8,752 bases of DNA, taken from Chlamydiota bacterium (GTDB taxonomy: Bacteria; Chlamydiota; Chlamydiia; Chlamydiales; JAJFMB01). The stretch covers positions 1 through 8,752 of the forward strand of contig JAJFMB010000228.1 in NCBI GenBank assembly GCA_021772355.1. The letters run 5' to 3'. Below, piece after piece: positions 1-6,392 of this stretch. The number at the start of each line of letters is the position of its first letter. Position 1 is the stretch's first letter. The notes under the pieces are model-generated. The model did not search any database, was not told the origin of the DNA, and was given only the letters and a program-made list of their open reading frames with translations. A program made the position numbers and the translations under genes.

Positions 1-395
1 ATTATAATCAAAGGAATAGAACCGGCCCATTTTGATAATTGCAATCCAAAGACATAGTCAACCAAATCAATGATCAAATCTCCGCCTAGAGCAATATATG
101 CTGTCATCAAAGCGTATAGAAGAAACAGATACGTAATCCAACTTACAATCTCTCCACCTCGCCCAAGCGTATGTTTTGCCATAGAGATGAGGTTAGCCGC
201 TCTTCCTGACCACAGGTTTGCTTCCAACATCAAAAAGGCAGTGTAGGTCATGTAGCCCCAATAAACGATAAATAGAAGGCAAGAAGGGATAAATCCGGCC
301 ATCCCGGTCGAGACAGGAAACGCTAAGCAAGCAGCACCAACTATTGTTCCTGTGACTAATAATATTCCCCCGACGAACTTATTTTGATGAATCAT
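1..395 (-). CDS. tyrP: Aromatic amino acid permease, TyrP/Mtr type, second tandem copy (3' end cut by the window edge)
   Basis: Seen: reading from 395 down to 1 gives 131 residues with no stop, so the C-terminal two thirds lie outside the window. The start MIHQNKFVGG aligns without gaps to the neighbouring permease, with 28 identities in the first 62 residues, including GG(x)LLV, AGF(x)PS and LE(x)NLW. Hydrophobic segments lie near residues 8-27, 36-57 and 84-105. Family knowledge: this is the N-terminal part of an HAAAP-family (Trp/Tyr permease) proton symporter in the inner membrane that imports aromatic amino acids. The gene begins 3 nt after the stop of the upstream copy, with GGTGAGG just before the ATG, so the two are probably co-transcribed and perhaps translationally coupled. 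Odd: the family motif GAGML in the first helix reads GAACL here, which may mean a different substrate preference (inference). Whether it transports Tyr, Trp or Phe cannot be told. Confidence 0.88.
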   Translation of the reverse strand, partial: MIHQNKFVGGILLVTGTIVGAACLAFPVSTGMAGFIPSCLLFIVYWGYMTYTAFLMLEANLWSGRAANLISMAKHTLGRGGEIVSWITYLFLLYALMTAYIALGGDLIIDLVDYVFGLQLSKWAGSIPLII

Positions 396-398
396 GCC

Positions 399-1598
399 TC
401 ACCCACTGATTTTTTGATAAATTAGTAATACCATCACCGCTAAGGAAAATAGAGTGACTAACCCAAGCGTGATTTTTCCTCCGGGGACAAGTACTTCTCC
501 TTCCAATCGCATCCGATAACGGCCAACCCAAACCATTCCCACCGGAAGCAGCCCAAACAGAATCACTGCGGCAAACCCGGCATACTGAAGAGCGACAAGA
601 AAAATGTGCGGATAAATCATGGCACAGAAAAATGGAAATGCCAAAGCAAGGAAACATAAAAATGCCTTACCGAATTTCTTTTTTTGAATATGTAAACCAT
701 CGGCTAGGAAATCAACAAAACTCAATGCCACACTCAGAAAAGATGTGATAATCGCAAAAAAAGCGAAATATTCTGCAACGCGCACAACCCATGCTTTTCC
801 AATCACCTGTCTTAAAACACGTGTTGCCATGTCTCCTTGACTAAGAGCCTGCCGAAATCCATTTTCTCCGTCGAGAGGAACTAAACCTAAGATAAGTCCT
901 TCCCATAAAAGATAGATAAATAAAGGGATGATACTCCCCAAAATAATAGTCAGGCGCAAGCGGTTAGCATCGTGATCGAGATAGGTTGTAAGGCTTGGCA
1001 CAAGATTATGGAAACCATATAGCACAACCATTCCAGGCAGAATAAAAATTGCTTCGTTCCAATCTTGATATGCCAGCAACTTTAAATCGACATGGGGCAA
1101 ACCAAGCACAACAAGCAAAGCATAGGTTATAACAAGACCCAGCATCAATATTCGGTTGAATTCATCTACAACAAAGGTGCCCAAATAGATTAAAAGGCCA
1201 AACAGAGCAATAAAAAACAAACTTCCCACCCAAGGAGCCAGCTCAACACCTGCGAGTTCTAAAGCAAAATCTGAAAAAAGTTCTCCGCAGCCAACAGTAT
1301 ACGCTACCATAAGCGAATAAAAAAGAAAGACGAACACAACCCACCCAGTAATTTTCCCAAAGAATCCCAAAGTGCGCTCTGCCATAGAAACTATGCTAAT
1401 TTCATCCTTATACCAAAGGTTGACTTCCAAAAGAAGCAAGCCCGTGCAACACATGTAAGCCCAAGTGAGTACACACATAAATATAGAGGGCTTAAATCCC
1501 GCAAAAGCCGTTAAAACAGGCAAACCTAGCATACCTGCTCCGATCGAACACCCTGCGACGAGCAGAGTCCCCCCTAAAACACTTCCTTTTTTAGACAT
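399..1598 (-). CDS. tyrP: Aromatic amino acid permease, TyrP/Mtr type (complete)
   Basis: This is a 399-aa integral inner-membrane protein, close to the roughly 400 aa usual for E. coli TyrP, Mtr and TnaB, with about 11 hydrophobic segments. Hallmarks visible: the first-helix motif GCSIGAGMLGLP (residues 16-27), the central FHNLVPSL (196-203), WEG at 232-234, and ITSFLSVALSFVDFLADGL (284-302). Family knowledge: HAAAP transporters import tyrosine or tryptophan with protons. Intracellular chlamydiae depend on the host for these amino acids, and several carry tandem tyrP copies. The ATG at 1598 is chosen because it places the first helix correctly; only a weak GGAA lies about 10 nt upstream. The gene lies 182 nt downstream of thyX on the same strand, but a candidate promoter and leader ORF in that gap suggest its own transcription. 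The paralog at 1-395 follows after 3 nt. Substrate is not determinable from sequence. Confidence 0.95.
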   Translation of the reverse strand: MSKKGSVLGGTLLVAGCSIGAGMLGLPVLTAFAGFKPSIFMCVLTWAYMCCTGLLLLEVNLWYKDEISIVSMAERTLGFFGKITGWVVFVFLFYSLMVAYTVGCGELFSDFALELAGVELAPWVGSLFFIALFGLLIYLGTFVVDEFNRILMLGLVITYALLVVLGLPHVDLKLLAYQDWNEAIFILPGMVVLYGFHNLVPSLTTYLDHDANRLRLTIILGSIIPLFIYLLWEGLILGLVPLDGENGFRQALSQGDMATRVLRQVIGKAWVVRVAEYFAFFAIITSFLSVALSFVDFLADGLHIQKKKFGKAFLCFLALAFPFFCAMIYPHIFLVALQYAGFAAVILFGLLPVGMVWVGRYRMRLEGEVLVPGGKITLGLVTLFSLAVMVLLIYQKISG

Positions 1599-1658
1599 AC
1601 TGATACTGTTTCCAATTTAATCTGTTATTAATGTTAAGAAATAAATGTAATATAATAT

Positions 1659-1733
1659 TTAAAAAGGGGAGGGTATGATGTGGCCTTCCGGCCAAAAAAA
1701 AGAAATGAGACTGTAAGAATTAGAGTCGTACAT
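1659..1733 (-). CDS. Possible leader peptide rich in aromatic codons upstream of tyrP
   Basis: Seen: a 24-codon ORF on the minus strand, ATG at 1733 and TAA at 1659-1661, ending 60 nt before the tyrP start. It contains Tyr2, Tyr7, Phe12, Phe13, Trp14 and Phe24; the core reads YSLISFFWPEG. It starts about 20 nt after an extended -10 motif and overlaps a GNRA-capped hairpin. A C-rich stretch (CCCTCCCC) covers its end. Inference: ribosome stalling at Tyr, Phe or Trp codons, or sensing of free Trp as with TnaC, could control the downstream permeases. Against it: there is no good Shine-Dalgarno (only AGACAG), the Phe codons come from a T-run, and no U-tailed terminator is visible, so any attenuation would need Rho. 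It may be a chance ORF. Confidence 0.33.
   Translation of the reverse strand: MYDSNSYSLISFFWPEGHIIPSPF
1681..1694 (-). other. Small GNRA-capped hairpin in the tyrP leader
   Basis: The minus-strand RNA reads UGGCC-GGAA-GGCCA, a 5-bp GC-rich stem closed by a GNRA tetraloop. It sits inside the leader ORF, directly after a run of U. Because the U-run is upstream and not downstream, it is not a normal intrinsic terminator in this direction. Confidence 0.4.
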
Positions 1734-1752
1734 CTGTCTAAAAATTTTTGAA

Positions 1753-1763
1753 ATTATAACATA
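1753..1763 (-). promoter_or_regulatory. Extended -10 promoter motif for tyrP transcription
   Basis: The minus strand reads TATGTTATAAT, a perfect TGnTATAAT extended -10. A second TATAAT lies about 20 nt upstream (1773-1778). No convincing -35 hexamer is present. Transcription would start near 1746, giving a leader of about 150 nt before the tyrP ATG, unusually long for a simple transporter gene. Confidence 0.35.
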
Positions 1764-1780
1764 TAGTAAACAATTATATC

Positions 1781-3427
1781 TTATTTAGCAAATAATTGTT
1801 TCTCTGCTTTCCGTTGTTCCTGACCCATACGGCCCATCTCGTAACCTTCATAGTCCACAAACTTAAAGAACCGTTCGAATTGCGGCATCGATTCGCTAAC
1901 TTGTTGTGCCATAGCTTGCGCAACATAGCGATAATTAGAGTGTCCTTGCGGAGCGGAACGCAACTCACAGAGCCACTGCAGGGCTCGAAGATTAACGTGA
2001 AAATACCAGCGAATATTGAACGCCATAGGCACAACATACTGAGCTTCTTCAGGAAGCTCCTGTGCAATTGTCGTGTAAACCTCTTTGGCTTTTTCAATAG
2101 CATTATGATACTCCGCCTCTAACGGAGTGCCCACAATTTCTTGAGGAACAAAGTATCCATAGTCGCAGCAAAGCAGCTGTCTTTCCTGCGTCAGCATGCG
2201 ATGGCGTTGTAAATCGCGGTAGATGCCAAAGTCTGAAATGATTTCAAAGGTGAATTCAGCATTTTCTAGGGCACGAGGAGATTTATGACGTCTATTTTTG
2301 CGCGCTTGGCAACCGGCATCAAAGATACGGCCCAACTCTTCTTGAGGCAACTCTCGGCAATAAGCTCTAAGTTCTGTTAATCCTTTATTGCTGTTAGCAA
2401 AAAGCATTGCCGCGGCAACTTTAATGTCCGCATCACGGTCGTAAGAGATCAGGCGAACACCGGGAGCGAAGGAGCGTTCAGGAAAGAGCGTGTTTTCCAT
2501 GGTGATCGATTGTAGGTCCTCATCAAGTGCCTCGTAATAATTAGCTAAACTCTCATGTGTGTGATGGCTTGGATCGGATCGTCTAATGAAAGAAGGAATC
2601 ACTTTTGCCAACTCCTCGAAACTCCGTTTTCCAATCTCCTGTAATTCAACCACATTATTGCAATGAAGTTTGTGAATCAACTGCTCAAAGAATCGTCCAT
2701 TACCATAGACACCCATGTTTGTCATTGTGCCTGTGGGCAATAGCCCTCGTAGGCAATCAAGCACTTTTGCACGCAGTGCAGCAGTATATGCCACCTTTGA
2801 AACTGATTCATCTTTGGGCATCTGTTCTTCGAACATCGCAGTCAAAGGAGGAACGAGCTTGCCATATGTCTCAAATAGCATGTTGCACGTTTCCACATAG
2901 ATATCGCGATAAGCAGAAGTCATCAGAATGGGTTCTCTGTAAAAGAGGTACTCGCCATTAACCTTCTGGTCAAAATAAATATAACGTGTCGACTTTTCTA
3001 ACGGCGACCCACCAATACGGCAATCTTCGATAATTTTAGCAGCAAGCATTGAGATGTTTTCTAAAGCAAGGTGCGCGCCACCGAGCTCTCCAATAGAATC
3101 ATCGCCATAACCATCTAAGATGCGATCGTAAAAATTTTGTGCTTTTTTAATCGCAGCCACCTGTCTTTTAGCAGCTTCATCAGCGTCGTTCGTTTCAGCG
3201 TGACCGGCGATTGTCGCAAAAGCTGTCTCCTCTTCGTTGCCAATAAACTCCTTTAATAATAAAGAGCGCAAACCCAAACTAGAACGGGAGTAGCGAGAAA
3301 AGAGAGCTCCTTTGATAACTTCCGGTAAATTGCGCAATGCAAAGATGTTGCCACCAGTATTCGTGACATAGCGCTCAAGAACTTTGAGCTGGCTTTCTGT
3401 AAAATCTTCGTAGTCATCAAGCAGCAT
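1781..3427 (-). CDS. thyX: Flavin-dependent thymidylate synthase ThyX, double-length chlamydial form
   Basis: ThyX makes dTMP from dUMP using methylene-tetrahydrofolate, FAD and NADPH. Usual ThyX chains are about 220-250 aa and work as tetramers; this one is 548 aa with two ThyX-like halves, as in the chlamydial family. First half: SPLEKSTRY (141-149) matches the SxNExSxRY part of the signature, and LRGLLP (226-231) plus NGR (243-245) match the downstream AR..LP and NAR elements; the RHR part is lost (CRI, 136-138). Second half: RHR (408-410) and NLR (479-481) with ELRSAPQGH (488-496), where Arg490 aligns with the catalytic Arg, are kept, but the SxNExSxRY part has become MLTQERQLL (411-419). 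The start is supported by GAGG 8 nt upstream of the ATG. It is divergent from the HELVH gene. The family assignment is firm. Shared active sites between halves are an inference. Confidence 0.95.
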   Translation of the reverse strand: MLLDDYEDFTESQLKVLERYVTNTGGNIFALRNLPEVIKGALFSRYSRSSLGLRSLLLKEFIGNEEETAFATIAGHAETNDADEAAKRQVAAIKKAQNFYDRILDGYGDDSIGELGGAHLALENISMLAAKIIEDCRIGGSPLEKSTRYIYFDQKVNGEYLFYREPILMTSAYRDIYVETCNMLFETYGKLVPPLTAMFEEQMPKDESVSKVAYTAALRAKVLDCLRGLLPTGTMTNMGVYGNGRFFEQLIHKLHCNNVVELQEIGKRSFEELAKVIPSFIRRSDPSHHTHESLANYYEALDEDLQSITMENTLFPERSFAPGVRLISYDRDADIKVAAAMLFANSNKGLTELRAYCRELPQEELGRIFDAGCQARKNRRHKSPRALENAEFTFEIISDFGIYRDLQRHRMLTQERQLLCCDYGYFVPQEIVGTPLEAEYHNAIEKAKEVYTTIAQELPEEAQYVVPMAFNIRWYFHVNLRALQWLCELRSAPQGHSNYRYVAQAMAQQVSESMPQFERFFKFVDYEGYEMGRMGQEQRKAEKQLFAK

Positions 3428-3435
3428 GACGTTTA

Positions 3436-3439
3436 CCTC
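3436..3439 (-). promoter_or_regulatory. Shine-Dalgarno of thyX
   Basis: GAGG on the minus strand, 8 nt before the ATG at 3427; it fixes that start. A TATAAC on the same strand at 3466-3471 is a possible -10, which would give a leader of about 30 nt, but no correctly spaced -35 is seen. Confidence 0.6.
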
Positions 3440-3562
3440 ATTTGTTGCTCTTCTTTTTCACAATGGTTATAGGGTGCCACAACTGAATGCAGCTTTCAAG
3501 AAAAAACGAATTCTCAATAAATTGCTGGATAAAAGAACCCAGCTTTGCTTATTCTTGTCGGC

Positions 3563-4447
3563 ATGGAATTTATGACAGATCAACAGCTTCGAGACTCAAA
3601 TTCTCACGGCTTCATCCCAGGGCCTGATGAATCCGAGGAGAAATTCTCTCAAAGAATCGAATACTGTCGTAATTTACACAATATTTTATCTGATCACATG
3701 GGAGAAGAGATTCCTTTTTCTCCAAAAGAGAGCACTTCTCTCTCTTTTTTTCAGAAAGCATCTAAGAAAACTCAAAATCTCTACGGATTTATGCCCGACT
3801 GGGTACCCATTTTTTTCAGCAACCGACAACTTTCTCCTTGGCATGGAGCATGTGCTTGGATCTTTCAACTGAAGGAAGACACTCCCACCTCCGCTCTATT
3901 ACAGTTGCGTAAATCACTGCACCATTCCAAACGCTTGCTCGGAATATATGATCGTGATGAGCTTATTTCTCATGAGCTCGTCCATGTCGGCCGCATGATG
4001 TTTGAAGAACCAAAATTTGAAGAACTCTTAGCCTATCGCACAAGCCCCTCCCGTTTCAGACGTTTTTTTGGTCCGCTTATTCAATCCCCATACGAAAGTT
4101 TTTTCTTTATCTCTGTTCTTATAGGTATTGTAGCTCTAGATTTTTACCTACTTCTTCGATACAGCCTAGAAACTTATATGCAAGCGCAATGGTTAAAAGG
4201 GATCCCCCTCCTCATGGCCGGCTACGCCACCTTTCGTTTATGGAGAAAACAACGGGTCTTTAACAAATGCCTTAAGAATCTCTCCAAGCTGCTTGGAGAA
4301 GAAAAAGCATATGATGTTATTTATCGACTAACTGATACAGAAATCAAACAGTTTTCTACAATGAAACCCACCGAAATTTCCACGTATGCGCAAAAGGAGT
4401 CATCCTTACGATGGAAAGTGATCACTCTTTGTTATTTTCTTCCGTGA
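3563..4447 (+). CDS. Unrecognised membrane protein with an HELVH metallopeptidase-like motif
   Basis: I do not recognise this 294-aa protein. Seen: a polar N-terminal region with no signal peptide, then HELVH at residues 137-141 inside YDRDELISHELVHVGRMMFE, followed by FEELLAYR at 152-159. Two hydrophobic segments follow, near 180-199 and 212-227, then a basic loop and a helical C-terminal tail. Family knowledge: HExxH with a downstream Glu is the zinc-binding arrangement of gluzincin peptidases, and E153 or E154 could be the third ligand (inference). If so, the catalytic part lies before the membrane segments. Start choice: ATG 3563 or ATG 3572 (with TGGA upstream) are both possible; an upstream in-frame TTG at 3545 has no ribosome site. 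The gene diverges from thyX, and its last 16 bp overlap the end of rpoN tail to tail. A pseudo-enzyme or an unrelated membrane protein remains possible. Confidence 0.8.
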   Translation: MEFMTDQQLRDSNSHGFIPGPDESEEKFSQRIEYCRNLHNILSDHMGEEIPFSPKESTSLSFFQKASKKTQNLYGFMPDWVPIFFSNRQLSPWHGACAWIFQLKEDTPTSALLQLRKSLHHSKRLLGIYDRDELISHELVHVGRMMFEEPKFEELLAYRTSPSRFRRFFGPLIQSPYESFFFISVLIGIVALDFYLLLRYSLETYMQAQWLKGIPLLMAGYATFRLWRKQRVFNKCLKNLSKLLGEEKAYDVIYRLTDTEIKQFSTMKPTEISTYAQKESSLRWKVITLCYFLP

Positions 4448-5880
4448 GACTTCCGCTGCTGAGCATTTCCCAACTTAAGCTCGGTACGATATTTAGCTAC
4501 TGTTCGACGCGCACAAATAATTCCTTTCGCTTCTAACAAAGCGGAAAGAGCCGCATCTGATAACGGTTTCGACTTATCCTCGTGACCGATTAACTCATGC
4601 ACAATTTCTCGCACGGAGTATGAGGCAATGCTGTGCCCATCTTGCAAGGCATAAGTGTGTGAAAAAAATGCCCTTAACGGCAACAGCCCCCTAGGAGTGT
4701 CAAGATACTTATTCGCAACTGCCCGCGCAATCGTGGATTCGTGTACCCCTAGCTCTTCCCCCAAAACCTTCATCGTCAATGGCACCATTTTTCCATCTTG
4801 AGATATAAAAAATTCTTTTTGCCTTTCCGCAAGAGTTTTAGTAATTCGCTCTATCATGCTATTCCTGTGCGACATCGTTCGTATTAACCATTTAGCTGAG
4901 AGAATTTTCTCACGAATATACAGTTTATCCTCCATAGAGACATGTTCACTTTCCAACATGCGCAAATAACGATGATTGAAGCGCACAGGTGGAACAATGT
5001 CATCTTCTACGACCACAACCAAACTATCTCCAGACAATGTGATTGCAGCATCAGGCTTGATGTACGGGACAAGATGATGTGAAAACTGCATTCCAGGGCG
5101 TAGATCTAATGGACAAATATGACTTTGCACCGCGTCTTTAATCTCATCAACCACACAACCTAAACTATCTCCAATTTTTGGAATTCGATTATGAAGTAGA
5201 TCATCATAGTGATTCTCTATAATTGCATATGCCAAAGAGCCCTTTTTTCCTAAACAACGCATCTGAATAAGCAAAGACTCCTGAATAGAGGTAGCTCCGA
5301 CCCCAAATGGCTCAAAATTTTGGATCTCACTAAGAAGCTCCTGCATCCTTTTAACGTCGTGATCAGAAACGGCAATTTCACATATATTGTCCTGCAAAAA
5401 ACCACGTTCATCAAAATTTCCAATAAGAAGCGTTGCCAATACCAGATCTTCCGATGTTTCGAATGTTTGTCTAGCCTGCTCCATAAGATGCTCATATAGA
5501 GAAGTCTGCTTGATAATTGAACTTTCCCGATACGCTTGCAGGCTATCATCATCGCGACACCTTGATGCATACCCCCCTTCACTTTGCGCAAAATGCTCGG
5601 CATACACCTCTTCAAGCCGTTCCATAATACGAAAATCATGCTCGTTAAAATCAACTTCCCGCTCAACATCTTCTTCTTGATACTCAACCTCATCCCTTTT
5701 GTCCTCTATAGGCTCGAGAATAGGATTCTGATCTAATTCCAGTTCAACGACTTGAGCTAACTCAGCAATAGGCAACTGCAAAAGGTTTAGAGCCTGTTGC
5801 ATTTGCGGCGACATCATCATCCGCAGCGTCTGCTTTTGACTTTGTACACAATTGAGGTTATAAGACATATGTTGAGTCAT
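4432..5880 (-). CDS. rpoN: RNA polymerase sigma-54 factor RpoN
   Basis: RpoN directs RNA polymerase to -24/-12 promoters and needs an AAA+ activator to open DNA. The 482 aa match the family's usual length and show all parts. Region I is at about 10-56 (Gln/Leu-rich, QMQQALNLLQLPIAEL at 26-41, then ELELDQNPILE at 46-56). An acidic region II is at 57-95, and the core-binding domain at about 115-300. WLIRTMSHRNSMIERI lies at 331-346 before the helix-turn-helix (LTMKVLGEELGVHESTIARA, 368-387). The RpoN box ARRTVAKYR is at 457-465, with Thr466 where Glu is usual. The ATG at 5880 is supported by AGAGGA 7 nt upstream. The last 16 bp overlap the convergent HELVH gene. No -24/-12 promoter was found elsewhere in this window, so its targets lie outside. 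Identification is firm. Confidence 0.97.
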   Translation of the reverse strand: MTQHMSYNLNCVQSQKQTLRMMMSPQMQQALNLLQLPIAELAQVVELELDQNPILEPIEDKRDEVEYQEEDVEREVDFNEHDFRIMERLEEVYAEHFAQSEGGYASRCRDDDSLQAYRESSIIKQTSLYEHLMEQARQTFETSEDLVLATLLIGNFDERGFLQDNICEIAVSDHDVKRMQELLSEIQNFEPFGVGATSIQESLLIQMRCLGKKGSLAYAIIENHYDDLLHNRIPKIGDSLGCVVDEIKDAVQSHICPLDLRPGMQFSHHLVPYIKPDAAITLSGDSLVVVVEDDIVPPVRFNHRYLRMLESEHVSMEDKLYIREKILSAKWLIRTMSHRNSMIERITKTLAERQKEFFISQDGKMVPLTMKVLGEELGVHESTIARAVANKYLDTPRGLLPLRAFFSHTYALQDGHSIASYSVREIVHELIGHEDKSKPLSDAALSALLEAKGIICARRTVAKYRTELKLGNAQQRKSHGRK

Positions 5881-5887
5881 CTCAACA

Positions 5888-5893
5888 TCCTCT
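5888..5893 (-). promoter_or_regulatory. Shine-Dalgarno of rpoN
   Basis: AGAGGA on the minus strand, 7 nt before the ATG at 5880, supports this start over Met5. A stronger AGGAGG lies at 5909-5914, 28 nt from the ATG, but serves no visible ORF. TTGTTT and TACATA 18 nt apart, upstream of that, are a weak promoter candidate. Confidence 0.55.
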
Positions 5894-5968
5894 GATTAAT
5901 TCCCTATACCTCCTATGTAGCGAAACCCCCACCACCAAAACAAGTAATATTTAAATTTATACTTACTA

Positions 5969-5991
5969 CTTTTATCTAACCTTGATAAAAG
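5969..5991. repeat. Inverted repeat in the divergent region between rpoN and the Cys-rich gene
   Basis: CTTTTATC and GATAAAAG form perfect 8-bp arms around a 7-nt centre. The site lies between two divergent genes, 29 nt from the plus-strand ATG at 6020, in an AT-rich stretch. It could be an operator or a short hairpin; no known regulator consensus was recognised. Confidence 0.4.
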
Positions 5992-6019
5992 AAGGGTAGA
6001 GACAACAAAATGACTTATT

Positions 6020-6289
6020 ATGTTAAAAATAAGATATTTATATATTTTAATGCTCGTCATCTCCCCACTCTCAGCCCGTCAGTGCCGTGGCCTCAACGAT
6101 AATAGTCTCTATGAGCGCAATAGGGATTGGGTCTATCAGACAGGTCCATACGAGAATCGCTGTAAATATCGATGCAAAGTTTACTGTCCCACTTGCTGCC
6201 GCACCTACACCTATATCTGTTTTCCAAAGCGCTACCCCGGAGATCGCAACAACTGTTACATTCAAAGCTATACACGAGACGTACAATAA
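6020..6289 (+). CDS. Small secreted basic protein with eight cysteines
   Basis: No family recognised. The 89-aa ORF starts with a basic then hydrophobic segment (YLYILMLVISPLSA, 6-19) that looks like a type I signal peptide with cleavage likely after Ala19. The remaining 70 residues hold eight Cys (22, 48, 52, 56, 59, 60, 67, 79), many Tyr and Arg, and 13 basic against 6 acidic residues. The centre reads CKYRCKVYCPTCCRTYTYIC (48-67). The even Cys count fits disulfide bonding outside the cytoplasm (inference). It has the size of the chlamydial cysteine-rich lipoprotein OmcA, but no lipobox is visible and the pattern differs. The start follows an in-frame stop by two codons, so no longer N-terminus is possible; the ribosome site is weak. 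Other frames here are also open, which lowers certainty. It is divergent from rpoN and followed by a strong inverted repeat. Confidence 0.55.
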   Translation: MLKIRYLYILMLVISPLSARQCRGLNDNSLYERNRDWVYQTGPYENRCKYRCKVYCPTCCRTYTYICFPKRYPGDRNNCYIQSYTRDVQ

Positions 6290-6301
6290 CACTTACACCC
6301 C

Positions 6302-6339
6302 TGATTGTGACCTAATCTGATGCCAAGCAGTCACAATCA
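6302..6339 (+). terminator. Hairpin after the Cys-rich gene, possible terminator
   Basis: TGATTGTGAC and GTCACAATCA form perfect 10-bp arms with an 18-nt loop, 13 nt after the stop codon of the small gene. There is no immediate T-run; a looser T-rich stretch (GTTTTAATTTTT) begins about 18 nt later. It may instead be a protein-binding site upstream of the TPR gene. Confidence 0.4.
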
Positions 6340-6392
6340 CGGGTTACACTATTGAAGTTTTAATTTTTGCCGGGTAAACTACGCTTATCGTA

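Noticed and set aside
1774..2122. Open frames of about 108 codons on both strands inside the 3' end of thyX
   Set aside because: They lie within a firmly identified thyX frame, have no family resemblance or ribosome site, and look like shadow frames.
2605..2961. 118-codon plus-strand frame antisense to thyX
   Set aside because: Cys/His/Gln-rich composition typical of a reverse-complement shadow; no start signal.
3460..3480. TGGCAC on the minus strand upstream of thyX as a sigma-54 promoter
   Set aside because: The following TTGT is several bases too far for the strict -24/-12 spacing, and no GC pair occurs at the right place.
3545..3562. TTG as an upstream start for the HELVH gene
   Set aside because: No ribosome site; two downstream ATGs are better candidates and the extra six residues show no feature.
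5250..5693. 147-codon minus frame and a 97-codon plus frame within rpoN
   Set aside because: rpoN is complete with all its domains in the other frame; these show no recognisable features.
5878..5889. Three-codon ORF whose TGA overlaps the rpoN ATG
   Set aside because: Too short to support; the rpoN ribosome site overlaps it and explains the sequence.
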